The position numbers and the translations under genes are program-made. Under the pieces are notes generated by a model that saw only the letters and a program-made list of their open reading frames with translations, ran no database searches and was not told where the DNA came from. This document shows positions 27,633 to 36,397 of a stretch of DNA of 64,000 nt, in pieces. This stretch comes from Streptomyces sp. MBT53 (GTDB lineage: Bacteria > Actinomycetota > Actinomycetes > Streptomycetales > Streptomycetaceae). The stretch's first letter is position 1. The number at the start of each line of letters is the position of its first letter. The DNA lies in the NCBI RefSeq assembly GCF_016654115.1, contig NZ_JAEQAZ010000017.1, forward strand, positions 17,323 through 81,322, given 5' to 3'.

Positions 27633-27944
27633 TCAACCGCCCGTCGCCCAGCGGATCGCCGCGATCGCACCGGCCAGTACGGCGGGGCCCGTCCACCACC
27701 AGCCCGTGATCCGCCGCACGGACGGCAGCGAGCACACCGCCACCACCGCACCGGCGGCACCGATCGCGAGGACGCACGAGAGGACGATCCCGGCGTACGC
27801 GTCGCCGTCCCAGGGCCCCGACGGGCGGATGGTCAGCGCCGTCCAGCAGCACAACACGGCGGTGAGGGTGAGCAGGACGAGCGGTACGGCGAGGACCAGA
27901 CGCAGGCAACCGCGGTCGTCGTCCACGGGGGAAGGGCCGGTCAT
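27633..27944 (-). CDS. Small membrane protein of unknown function
   Basis: This is a 103-residue protein with three hydrophobic segments: CLRLVLAVPLVLLTLTAVLC, AGIVLSCVLAIGAAGAVVAV and WTGPAVLAGAIAAIRW. I recognise no domain. The chosen ATG at 27944 sits before the first helix (MTGPSPVDDD); longer frames upstream overlap the antitoxin-like gene promoter and look spurious. It lies 43 bases upstream of the Sir2 gene in the same direction and could share its transcript. Confidence rests on reading-frame bias and the coherent helices. Confidence 0.62.
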   Translation of the reverse strand: MTGPSPVDDDRGCLRLVLAVPLVLLTLTAVLCCWTALTIRPSGPWDGDAYAGIVLSCVLAIGAAGAVVAVCSLPSVRRITGWWWTGPAVLAGAIAAIRWATGG

Positions 27945-28010
27945 CGGTGCGGTGGATTCCTTGCCTCGTGCGGATGTTCGGGGCGCGCCGGCGGGTGCTA
28001 GCGTCCACGC

Positions 28011-28211
28011 ATGGCCAAGGTGAACGTCTCGCTCGACGCAGCGCTCGTCGTGGAAGTCATGGTCCTCGCAGGAGTGAACAACCCGCAGGACGCCGTCGAA
28101 CTCGTCGTCCGCGACTACATCCAGCGCGGCCACCGCACCGAGGCCAGGGCCGAGGCCCGCGACGACGCGCGGCGCGAGGTGGACGTGAAACCCCGCGAGG
28201 TCGAGGGCTGA
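28011..28211 (+). CDS. Orphan VapB-like ribbon-helix-helix antitoxin
   Basis: This is a 66-residue protein whose first 45 residues, from KVNVSLDAALVVEV through NPQDAVELVVRDYI, match the VapB/DUF2191 antitoxin pattern: a beta-strand followed by two helices that dimerise and bind DNA. The tail is highly charged (EARAEARDDARREVDVKPRE), the usual toxin-binding region but here with no matching partner. No PIN-domain toxin gene lies on either side, so either it is an orphan regulator or its partner is elsewhere. The next gene (NUDIX) is convergent, 26 bases away. Confidence 0.75.
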   Translation: MAKVNVSLDAALVVEVMVLAGVNNPQDAVELVVRDYIQRGHRTEARAEARDDARREVDVKPREVEG

Positions 28212-28237
28212 GACCGGCGGGGCCGTCGGGAAGGGGC

Positions 28238-28735
28238 TCAGCCCACCCGTCGCCCGTTCTCCAGCTCCGCCGTCCCCGCCCCCTCCGCCAGTACGTCGAG
28301 CCCGACCAGGACCCGGAGTCCCAGGGAACCCGGCAGGTACTCGGTGAGTTCGTCGCGCGGGACGAGGCGCCAGGACAGGAGTTCCTCCTCCTGGAGCCGG
28401 ATCGACTTGAGGTCGTTCGCGGTGAGGACTCCGCCGTCGTAGAGGTAGGCCACCAGTGGCGGGTACTCCGGCCCGTGGTAGATCCAGTCCACGGCGAGGA
28501 GTTGCCCGAGTTCGACGTCGAGGCCGATCTCCTCCAGCGTCTCGCGGCGCGCTCCCTGGCGCGGTGTCTCGCCGTCGTCCGACTCGATGGTGCCGCCCGG
28601 AAGAGCCCAGCCCTCACGGTAGTTGGGCTCGACGAGCAGGACGTTGCCCTCGGTGTCGCGAAAGAGCGCGGCGGCCCCGGCGAGGATGCGGGGGAGTCCG
28701 GCGAGGTACGTGGCGAAATCTGGCGTGGTGGTCAT
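28238..28735 (-). CDS. NUDIX hydrolase
   Basis: This is a 165-residue phosphohydrolase of the NUDIX family, which splits nucleoside diphosphates linked to another moiety. The Nudix box is GTIESDDGE followed seven residues later by RETLEEIGL. The first half has two extra residues compared with the standard G-x5-E spacing, but the catalytic REx2EE core is intact. Substrate is not predictable. The ATG overlaps the stop of the upstream XRE regulator as ATGA, so the regulator and the hydrolase are translated together. Confidence 0.92.
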   Translation of the reverse strand: MTTTPDFATYLAGLPRILAGAAALFRDTEGNVLLVEPNYREGWALPGGTIESDDGETPRQGARRETLEEIGLDVELGQLLAVDWIYHGPEYPPLVAYLYDGGVLTANDLKSIRLQEEELLSWRLVPRDELTEYLPGSLGLRVLVGLDVLAEGAGTAELENGRRVG

Positions 28736-29589
28736 TCAGGAAGGGTAACCAGCCCGCGCAGCCGTCTCTCCGACTCGCTGCCGGGCTCCGGGAAGTGACA
28801 GATCAGGCTCAGCCAGGGCGCTTCCTGCACCGCGAGCCGTACGTACGACACCTCGATGTCACCCGCGGAGGGGTGGCGGTAGCGGCGCACGGAGGAGCGG
28901 AACTCCACCACTTCGTGTGCTTCCCACAGACGTGCGAAGTGCGGGCTGGTGGTGGTGAGTTCGTCGATCAGCTCGGCGAAGCGCGGGTTGTCCAGTTCGT
29001 ACGCCGCCTGCTGCCGCAGCAGGCCCGCCATCCACTCCGTCTCCGCCTCCCACTCGGGCATCAGGGCGCGGATGCCGGGTTCCCTGAACAGCAGCCAGGC
29101 GCTGTTGAGTTCACGGCGCGGCCGGTCGAGGAGGGCGGCGCCGAGGACGGCCTCCTGGGCCCGGTTCCAGGCCAGGACGTCGAAGCAGCGGTCGATGACG
29201 AACGCGGGGTTCGGCATCAGCGTGTCGAGGAACGCCCGTACGGCGTCCGGTACTTGGAGGGACCGCTCGGCCGGCTCGGGCGCCGGCCTGCCCGCCAGCC
29301 GGAACAGGTGGGCGCGTTCCACCTCGTCCAACTGCAGCGCGCGGGCCAGGGCGAGCAGGATCTGCGGGGAGACGTTGATGTCACGGCCCTGCTCCAGCCA
29401 CGTGTACCAGGTCAGGCTGACACCCGAGAGGAGGGAGACTTCTTCGCGGCGCAGACCGGGAGTTCGGCGCCGGCCACCCGCGGGCAGCCCCGTACCGTCC
29501 GGGTCGGCGCGCTCACGGCGGGACCGCAGGAAGGCGGCGAGGGCCTTGCGGCCGTGATCCCCGGATTCTGGTGGTGGTGTCGCTGGCAC
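28732..29589 (-). CDS. XRE-family regulator with MmyB-like ligand-binding domain
   Basis: This is a 285-residue transcription regulator. The helix-turn-helix (about residues 40-105) reads RTPGLRREEVSLLSGVSLTWYTWLEQGR, the typical start of the MmyB-like group. The rest is the PAS-like MmyB domain (NPAFVIDRCFDVLAWN, then FRSSVRRYRHPSAGDIEV). Members of this group often control a neighbouring oxidoreductase divergently, and an SDR gene starts 101 bases away in the opposite direction. Its 3' end overlaps the NUDIX start. The GTG start is the only candidate close to the domain. Confidence 0.9.
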   Translation of the reverse strand: MPATPPPESGDHGRKALAAFLRSRRERADPDGTGLPAGGRRRTPGLRREEVSLLSGVSLTWYTWLEQGRDINVSPQILLALARALQLDEVERAHLFRLAGRPAPEPAERSLQVPDAVRAFLDTLMPNPAFVIDRCFDVLAWNRAQEAVLGAALLDRPRRELNSAWLLFREPGIRALMPEWEAETEWMAGLLRQQAAYELDNPRFAELIDELTTTSPHFARLWEAHEVVEFRSSVRRYRHPSAGDIEVSYVRLAVQEAPWLSLICHFPEPGSESERRLRGLVTLPE

Positions 29590-29690
29590 CAGTCAATTCT
29601 GCACTCTTCAACCGGGCGGCCCACCGGCGCAGGGTGAGAGGGACACCGGTCTCCATGGTGTTCTGAACTCCCTTGTGAAAGGCGGCCCTT

Positions 29691-30581
<891 letters not shown>

Positions 30582-31143
30582 GATCGAGGATCCGCCCGGC
30601 CCGCTCCTCCGAGCCCGGCCGCGCCGGATCGATCCGCCACAACACGCTGAGCTGGAGCAGCACATCCTCCGGGTCGATACCGGACTTCAGCGAACCGTCG
30701 GCGGCCCCGGCCTTCAGGAGGACGTCGATCGCGGCCACGAAGGGCGCGAAGTACTCGTCGTCCGCGCCCCCGTCGGTCGCCGCGTGGATGACCTCGGCGA
30801 CGCCGTATTTGAGCCGCCCGTAGTGGGCGACTTCGTCAAACCAGAGTCGTAGCGCTGCGAGCGGCGGATGTTCGGCCAGCAGCGCGGGCGCGCGGTCGAT
30901 CAGGTGCTGGATGTCGTGCCGGTACAGCTCCAGGATCAGCGCCTCCCGGGTGGGGAAGTGCCGGTAGAGCGTCCCGATGCCGACGCCCGCCTGCTTGGCG
31001 ATCGCGGTGAGGGAGGCGCCGCTCGACGCGGCGACGGCCTCGCGGGCGACGGCCAGGATGCGCTCCCGGTTGTCGAGGGCGTCGCGGCGGGTCGGTTTCG
31101 GGTTCACGGGTGCGGGTCGTCCGTCCGGTGTCGGATTGCTAAG

Positions 31144-31189
31144 CGGAGGGCCCTCCGGTACGTTGGTGAATGTACCGGAGGGGCCTCCG
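31144..31189. promoter_or_regulatory. Large palindromic operator between divergent TetR and reductase genes
   Basis: CGGAGGGCCCTCCGGTAC (31144-31161) and GTACCGGAGGGGCCTCCG (31172-31189) are inverted repeats with one mismatch in 18, separated by 10 bases. The left half also holds its own perfect 14-base palindrome, CGGAGGGCCCTCCG, and the right half an imperfect one. The site sits between the two divergent starts, so one bound TetR (or a pair of dimers) could silence both. Confidence 0.8.
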
Positions 31190-31241
31190 TTTCGCTCTCC
31201 ATTCTGGCACACCCCCACCCGACACCGCAGGGAGCACCGTC

Positions 31242-32261
31242 ATGCCCGAACTCGTCCTGGTCACCGGAGGCAGCGGCTACATCGCCGGCTGGTGCATCGC
31301 GGAACTGCTGCGCCGCGGCTACGACGTCCGTACGACCGTCCGCGCCAAGGGCAAGGAGCGCGCGGTCACCGACGCCGTCGCGACCGTGGCCGACCCCGCC
31401 GGGCGGCTGAGCTTCGCCGTCGCCGACCTCACGGCCGACGCGGGCTGGGACGCCGCGCTCAAGGGCGTCGACTACGTCCTGCACGTCGCCTCCCCGCTCG
31501 GCGCCGCCTCGGACGACCCCGACGCTCTGATCGCCCCGGCCCGCGACGGCGCCCTGCGCGTCCTGCGCGCGGCCACCGAGGCGGGCGTACGACGCGTCGT
31601 GATGACCTCGGCCGCGAACGCCGCGAGCCCCTCGTCGTACGCCTCGGAAGGTGTCACCGACGAGACGCTTTGGACCGATCCAGACGACCCGACCCTGATC
31701 CCGTACCGCCGCTCGAAGACCCTCGCCGAGCGGGCCGCCTGGGACTTCATGAGCGGCTACGACGGCCCGACCGAGCTGACCACCGTGCTCCCCGGCGCCG
31801 TCTTTGGACCGGTCCTCACCACCGCGAACCTCGGCTCCGTCGGCATCATCGCGCGCATGGTGAGCGGCAAGATGCCCGGCGTCCCGCGCATCGGCCTCGA
31901 GGTCGTGGACGTCCGGGACCTGGTCGACGTACACCTCCGGGCGATGACGTCACCGGAGGCCGCCGGTCAACGCTTCCTGGCCACCGGGGAGTTCGTGTGG
32001 ATGGCGGACATCGCGCGCACCCTGCGCGACGGCCTCGGCGAGCACGGTCGTACCGTCTCCACGCGCCGCCTCCCGGACTTCGCGGTCCGTCTCGCCGCCC
32101 GCTTCTTGGACCGGTCCCTCCGTGAGATCATCCCCGCGCTCGGCCGCCGCAACCGCCACAGCACGGAGAAGGCGCGCCGCGTCCTCGGCTGGGAACCGCG
32201 CCCGGCGCGGGAGGCCGCCCTCGACTGCGCCCGGAGTCTTGTCGCCCAGGGGGCCGTCTAG
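31242..32261 (+). CDS. NAD(P)-dependent epimerase/dehydratase, dihydroflavonol-reductase-like
   Basis: This is a 339-residue extended SDR. LVTGGSGYIAGWC at residues 6-18 is the cofactor loop and PYRRSK carries the active tyrosine and lysine, so catalysis is intact. The pattern KGVDYVLHVASPLG and GEHGRTVSTRRLP resembles reductases of the 4-dihydromethyl-trisporate and dihydroflavonol-4-reductase type, which reduce aldehydes or ketones. The ATG at 31242 has GGGAG upstream. Control by the adjacent TetR is likely, so an aldehyde or xenobiotic could be the inducer and substrate. The end shares CTAG with the convergent ADP-ribosylglycohydrolase stop. Confidence 0.92.
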   Translation: MPELVLVTGGSGYIAGWCIAELLRRGYDVRTTVRAKGKERAVTDAVATVADPAGRLSFAVADLTADAGWDAALKGVDYVLHVASPLGAASDDPDALIAPARDGALRVLRAATEAGVRRVVMTSAANAASPSSYASEGVTDETLWTDPDDPTLIPYRRSKTLAERAAWDFMSGYDGPTELTTVLPGAVFGPVLTTANLGSVGIIARMVSGKMPGVPRIGLEVVDVRDLVDVHLRAMTSPEAAGQRFLATGEFVWMADIARTLRDGLGEHGRTVSTRRLPDFAVRLAARFLDRSLREIIPALGRRNRHSTEKARRVLGWEPRPAREAALDCARSLVAQGAV

Positions 32262-33334
32262 TTGTCGGCGGTCTGCGCCAACTGCACTGTCCGCTCGGCG
32301 AGTTCACTGATCCGTACCCCGTCGAACCCGAACACCGCACTGCGCACGGTGTTTTCGAGCGGGTCCTTCCACTGTGCCGGGATCGCGGCGGCGCCGTTCA
32401 GCACCCCGGCGACGGAACCGGCGGTCGCGCCGTTCGAGTCGGTGTCGAGGCCGCCGCGGACGGTGAGCGTGATGGTGCGGGTGAAGTCGCCGTCGCCGTA
32501 CAGGAGTCCGGCGGTGAGGACGGCCGCGTTCGGGATCGTGTGGATCCAGCCGAGGCCCGCCGTCTCCTCGGACAGTGTGGTGAGCGTGTCCTCCCAGGTC
32601 ATCCGGGTCTCGTGGAGCGTGAGCACCCGGCGCACGGTGCGGGCGAGACGGCAGCCCGGCGGGATCACGGTCAGCGCCGTGTCCAGCGCGTGCCGCACGG
32701 TCGGCGCGGTGAACGCCGCCGAGATCAGGGCTGCGGCCCACATCGAGCCGTAGACACCGTTCCCCGTGTGGGACAACACGGCGTCCCTGCGCGCCAGTTG
32801 GGCCGCGCGGCGCGGGGCACCAGGGTTGGTCCAGCCGTGGATGTCGGCGCGGATCAGGGCGCCGATCCACTCCTGGTACGGGTTGTCGTACGTCGCCGTC
32901 AGCGGTGGCTTGAGGCCGTTGGCGAGGTTGCGGTAGGCGGCGCGCTCGGCCGTGTACGTCTGGAGGTACGGGAGGCGCAGCAGCCACAGTTCGCCGACCT
33001 GCTCGGTGCTGAAGCCGAAGCCGTGGGTCTCCAGGAGGTCGAGGCCGAGAATGGCGTAGTCGACGTCGTCGTCACGGCAGCTGCCGTGGATCCGGCCGCG
33101 CACGCACCGCTGCCACTCGGGGCGCAGCTCGAAGCCGTCGTCCTCGCCGGGCGGCTCCGGCAGGTAGTCGGTGAGCGGCAGGGCGGCGGCCCGCCGGAGA
33201 TAGCGGTCGATGCGGTCGCGGGTCCACAGGTCGCCCTGCTCGACGGGCTTGCCGAGCATGTTGCCCGCGATCCGGCCCAGCCAGCCCCCGAGGACACGGT
33301 CCGCGAGCGCCTGCTCAGTACCTACTGGGGTCAT
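32258..33334 (-). CDS. ADP-ribosylglycohydrolase family protein
   Basis: This is a 358-residue all-helical hydrolase of the ARH/DraG fold, which removes ADP-ribose from proteins or other acceptors. The helical core starts DRVLGGWLGRIAGNMLGKPVE; the metal-site motifs are HGSCRDDDVDYAI and GGLDTDSNGATAGSV, with aspartates that would hold two magnesium ions. Residues 30-120 include a longer loop than in DraG. Whether it acts on ADP-ribosyl protein or a small molecule is unknown. It converges with the reductase (4-base shared end), and the glycerate kinase gene is divergent. Confidence 0.92.
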   Translation of the reverse strand: MTPVGTEQALADRVLGGWLGRIAGNMLGKPVEQGDLWTRDRIDRYLRRAAALPLTDYLPEPPGEDDGFELRPEWQRCVRGRIHGSCRDDDVDYAILGLDLLETHGFGFSTEQVGELWLLRLPYLQTYTAERAAYRNLANGLKPPLTATYDNPYQEWIGALIRADIHGWTNPGAPRRAAQLARRDAVLSHTGNGVYGSMWAAALISAAFTAPTVRHALDTALTVIPPGCRLARTVRRVLTLHETRMTWEDTLTTLSEETAGLGWIHTIPNAAVLTAGLLYGDGDFTRTITLTVRGGLDTDSNGATAGSVAGVLNGAAAIPAQWKDPLENTVRSAVFGFDGVRISELAERTVQLAQTADN

Positions 33335-33499
33335 GTCTCCGGTCTACCCGATTCCGGGCCCGGCAGCGGCACAGCGGACGCTCAGCCCGGTCCCAGCGTT
33401 CGGTCGGGGCATGACGGCGGGGGCGTCGGCCGGTTAGGGTCGCAAGCGGCGCGACTGGCCCTGAAGTGTGCGGGGCCCGTAGAGCAAGGGGATCGCAAG

Positions 33500-34651
33500 G
33501 TGGCGGACGCTGCACAGAGGGGCACCCACAGGGTGCTCATCGCCGCGGACAAGTTCAAGGGGTCGCTGACGGCCGTGCAGGTCGCCGAGCGGGTGACGGC
33601 CGGGCTGCGCCGGGTCGTACCCGATCTGGAGGTCGCCGCGATGCCGGTCGCCGACGGCGGCGACGGCACGGTGGACGCGGCCGTCGCGGCCGGGTTCGAG
33701 CGACGGGAGATACGGGTCGCCGGACCCCTCGGCGACGAGGTCACCGCGGCCTTCGCGGTCCGCGGCGACACGGCCGTCGTGGAGATGGCCGAGGCGAGCG
33801 GGCTGCAGAGACTGCCCAAGGGCGTCTTCGCCCCGCTCACCTCCTCGACGTACGGCTCCGGCGAACTGCTGCGGGCCGCACTCGACGCGGGCGCCCGCAC
33901 GATCGTGTTCGGCGTCGGCGGCAGCGCCACGACCGACGGCGGCGCGGGCATGCTCTCCGCGCTCGGCGCCCGCTTCCTGGACGCGGACGGCGAACCGGTG
34001 CCCCCGGGCGGCGGCGCCCTGATCGACCTGGCCTCGGCCGACCTCTCGGGCCTCGACCCGCGCCTCGCCTCCGTCGCCCTCGTCCTCGCCAGCGACGTCG
34101 ACAACCCGCTCACCGGCCCCAAGGGCGCCGCCGCGGTCTACGGCCCCCAGAAGGGCGCCGCACCGGACGACGTGGACGCCCTCGACGCGGCCCTCGGCCA
34201 CTACGCGAAGATCCTCGAGGAGTCGATCGGCGCTCGGGCCGCCGAGTACGCCATCGCGCCCGGCGCGGGCGCGGCGGGTGGCATCGGCTACGGCGCGCTC
34301 CTCCTCGGCGCCCGCTTCCGCCCCGGCATCGAGGTCATGCTCGACGTCCTCGGCTTCGCCTCCGCGCTGGAGGGCGCCACCCTCGTCATCACCGGCGAGG
34401 GCTCCCTCGACGAACAGACCCTGCACGGCAAGGCCCCGGCCGGAGTCGCCGCGGCGGCCCGCGCGGAGGGCAAGGAGGTCGTCGCCGTCTGCGGCCGCCT
34501 CGCCCTGCCCCCACAGGCCCTCGGCCACGCCGGCATCCGCCGCGCCTACCCCCTCACGTCCGTCGAACCGGACGTCGTGAAGTGCATCGCCGACGCGGGC
34601 CCGATCCTGGAGCGGGTGGCGGAGAACATCGCGCGGGACTTTCTGGTCTGA
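33500..34651 (+). CDS. glxK: Glycerate kinase
   Basis: This is a 383-residue glycerate 2-kinase of the GlxK/GarK family, which phosphorylates D-glycerate to feed glycolysis. The sequence opens with RVLIAADKFKGSLTAVQVAE and has PVADGGDGTVDAA, the signature of the nucleotide site, then GVGGSATTDGGAGML and GPQKGAAPDDV. GTG at 33500 is preceded by AAGGGG eight bases away. It follows no catabolic gene, and a strong hairpin lies 20 bases after the stop, so the gene is monocistronic. It could consume glyoxylate-derived glycerate from the ethylmalonyl-CoA pathway encoded nearby, an inference only. Confidence 0.93.
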   Translation: MADAAQRGTHRVLIAADKFKGSLTAVQVAERVTAGLRRVVPDLEVAAMPVADGGDGTVDAAVAAGFERREIRVAGPLGDEVTAAFAVRGDTAVVEMAEASGLQRLPKGVFAPLTSSTYGSGELLRAALDAGARTIVFGVGGSATTDGGAGMLSALGARFLDADGEPVPPGGGALIDLASADLSGLDPRLASVALVLASDVDNPLTGPKGAAAVYGPQKGAAPDDVDALDAALGHYAKILEESIGARAAEYAIAPGAGAAGGIGYGALLLGARFRPGIEVMLDVLGFASALEGATLVITGEGSLDEQTLHGKAPAGVAAAARAEGKEVVAVCGRLALPPQALGHAGIRRAYPLTSVEPDVVKCIADAGPILERVAENIARDFLV

Positions 34652-34671
34652 GTCCCGCACGAGGAACGCTG

Positions 34672-34703
34672 AAGGGCCCCGAGCCAAGCGGCTCGGGGCC
34701 CTT
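34672..34703. terminator. Strong bidirectional terminator after glycerate kinase and pssA
   Basis: AAGGGCCCCGAGCC (34672-34685) pairs perfectly over 14 bases with GGCTCGGGGCCCTT (34690-34703), with a four-base AAGC loop. It lies between convergent stops at 34651 and 34731. The two A-T pairs at the base give a short A/T context at both ends. Confidence 0.85.
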
Positions 34704-34730
34704 CGTTCTTGTCTGCTACGACCGCTGCGA

Positions 34731-35585
34731 CTACGGCTGCGCTGCTCGCGCCTCGCGCCGGTTGTCGCGGAAGTTGTTCACGCGGCGGGCCGTCGCGAAC
34801 AGGGGGATCACCGCGCCCATGACCAGCTGGAGCGCGCAGCCCGTCTGGAGGAGCAGTTGGCCGCTCGGGGCGTCGAACGCCCAGGCCGCCAGCAGGCCCA
34901 TCGACAGGACGATCCAGGCGAGCATCGCGACCGCGAGGCGACCGCGCGGCTTCGGGTACTCGACCCGGCTCACCATCAGCCAGGCGGTGCCCAGGATCGC
35001 CATGAGCGTTGCCACGAAGGGCAGCTCGAGGAGCACGATCGAGACCACCGTCAGCGCGCCGAACGGGGAGGGCATGCCCTGGAACATGCCGTTCGGCGGG
35101 GTCACGCACGAGAAGCGGGCGAGTCTCAGCACCACGGCCAGCAACACCACGATCGCACCGACCGCGGCCACTCTCTGGTGCGCGTCGTCCGCGACCATGC
35201 CGTAGACGAGGACGAAGTACGCCGGTGCGAGGCCGAAGCTGATCAGGTCCGACAGGTTGTCCAGCTCCGCGCCCATGGGGGAGGAGCGCAGCTTGCGGGC
35301 GACGAGGCCGTCGAAGAGGTCGAAGACCGCCGCGCACAGCATCAGGATGACCGCGGTGGCCGCGCTGTGGCGGGCCATGCCGGTCGACTCGTCGTTGCCC
35401 GTCAGGTGCGGGATCAGGATGCCGGTGGTGGTGAAGTACACCGCCATGAAGCCGCAGGTGGCGTTGCCGAGGGTGAGGGTGTCCGCTATTGAGAGGCGGA
35501 GAGAAAGAGGCATCTCCTCCTCGTCGTCCACCTCATCGGCCTCGGGCACCCAGCCCGCCTGTGTCTCCGGATCAATCACGGTCAA
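34731..35585 (-). CDS. pssA: CDP-diacylglycerol-serine O-phosphatidyltransferase
   Basis: This is a 284-residue membrane enzyme that makes phosphatidylserine from CDP-diacylglycerol and serine. The CDP-alcohol phosphatidyltransferase motif D-G-x2-A-R-x8-G-x3-D-x3-D is found as FDGLVARKLRSSPMGAEL followed by DNLSDLISFG. Eight or so hydrophobic helices follow. The start codon is TTG at 35585, overlapping the psd stop by 14 bases; a GTG two codons later (35579) is an alternative. It follows psd in the same operon, so the two convert CDP-diacylglycerol to phosphatidylethanolamine, here with the decarboxylase gene first. Confidence 0.94.
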   Translation of the reverse strand: MTVIDPETQAGWVPEADEVDDEEEMPLSLRLSIADTLTLGNATCGFMAVYFTTTGILIPHLTGNDESTGMARHSAATAVILMLCAAVFDLFDGLVARKLRSSPMGAELDNLSDLISFGLAPAYFVLVYGMVADDAHQRVAAVGAIVVLLAVVLRLARFSCVTPPNGMFQGMPSPFGALTVVSIVLLELPFVATLMAILGTAWLMVSRVEYPKPRGRLAVAMLAWIVLSMGLLAAWAFDAPSGQLLLQTGCALQLVMGAVIPLFATARRVNNFRDNRREARAAQP

Positions 35586-36228
35586 TGCGAGTCACCCCAG
35601 CCACCGTCTTCTGACCGACCTCCACGTCCACCTCGACACCCTCGGGGAGGTAGATGTCGACACGCGAACCGAAGCGGATCAGTCCGATGCGCTCGCCCTG
35701 CTCGACCTTCGTGCCCTGCGGGACGTAGGGGACGATGCGGCGGGCGACGGCGCCGGCGATCTGGATCATCTCGATGTCACCGAGCTCGGTGTCGAAGTGC
35801 CAGACGACCCGCTCGTTGTTCTCGCTCTCCTTGTTGAACGCGGGAACGAAACCGCCCGGGATGTGCTCGACCGAAGTCACCGTGCCGGAGAGCGGCGCGC
35901 GGTTGACGTGGACGTTCAGCGGGCTCATGAAGATGGCGACGCGGGTGCGACCGTCCTTCCACGGCATGATGCTCTGCACCACACCGTCGGCGGGCGAGAT
36001 GACCCGGCCCCGGGTGATCTCGCGCTCGGGGTCGCGGAAGAACCACAGCATGCCCGCCGCGAGCGCGGTGGCGGGTACGGCCACGGCCTTGGCGGCGCCG
36101 GACTTGCGCGCACGTACCAGGCTGAGGGCTGCGGTGGCGACGGTCGGCAGGAGCCACGGCGATGCTCCGCGCGCGAGGCGTACGCCTGCCAGGCTGTCGC
36201 GTGGTGCAGAGGTTTGGCTGTGGGGCAT
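35572..36228 (-). CDS. psd: Phosphatidylserine decarboxylase, short (type II) form
   Basis: This is a 218-residue proenzyme that decarboxylates phosphatidylserine to phosphatidylethanolamine. It self-cleaves between the Gly and Ser of RFGSRVDIYL near the C-terminus to form the pyruvoyl group. FFRDPER, SPADG and SPLNVHVNRAP are further family motifs, and a hydrophobic stretch near residues 25-60 anchors it to the membrane. ATG 36228 has GAAGGT upstream; upstream in-frame starts look unsupported. It precedes and overlaps pssA, forming the usual two-gene unit. Confidence 0.94.
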   Translation of the reverse strand: MPHSQTSAPRDSLAGVRLARGASPWLLPTVATAALSLVRARKSGAAKAVAVPATALAAGMLWFFRDPEREITRGRVISPADGVVQSIMPWKDGRTRVAIFMSPLNVHVNRAPLSGTVTSVEHIPGGFVPAFNKESENNERVVWHFDTELGDIEMIQIAGAVARRIVPYVPQGTKVEQGERIGLIRFGSRVDIYLPEGVEVDVEVGQKTVAGVTRIDRD

Positions 36229-36308
36229 GGATGACCTTCGTAGCGGATGATGCCGCACTGTAACGGGGGACGGCGGCTTTCCCGGGATCGTACCGGTCGT
36301 GAGCCACA

Positions 36309-36323
36309 ACTGGCTAAGCCAGT
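36309..36323. promoter_or_regulatory. Perfect palindrome upstream of psd
   Basis: ACTGGCTAAGCCAGT is a 15-base palindrome with a single central base, about 80 bases before the psd ATG and 30 bases from the mcd terminator hairpin. It may be an operator for psd-pssA or a short hairpin. No consensus promoter is clear around it. Confidence 0.45.
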
Positions 36324-36352
36324 AAGTCGAGTCGGCGGCTGAAGAGCGTTGA

Positions 36353-36387
36353 CGGGGTGTGATCTTCTTCTCGAAGAAAACACCCCG
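36353..36387 (-). terminator. Terminator of the ethylmalonyl-CoA operon
   Basis: CGGGGTGT (36353-36360) pairs with ACACCCCG (36380-36387), and inside it TTCTTC (36365-36370) pairs with GAAGAA (36373-36378) across a two-base loop. It begins 10 bases after the mcd stop on the leftward strand and lies before the psd promoter region. Confidence 0.7.
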
Positions 36388-36397
36388 AAACGGACAA

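Noticed and set aside
28011..28211. A toxin partner for the VapB-like gene
   Set aside because: Flanking frames encode a membrane protein and a NUDIX hydrolase; no PIN, RelE or MazF-like frame is present.
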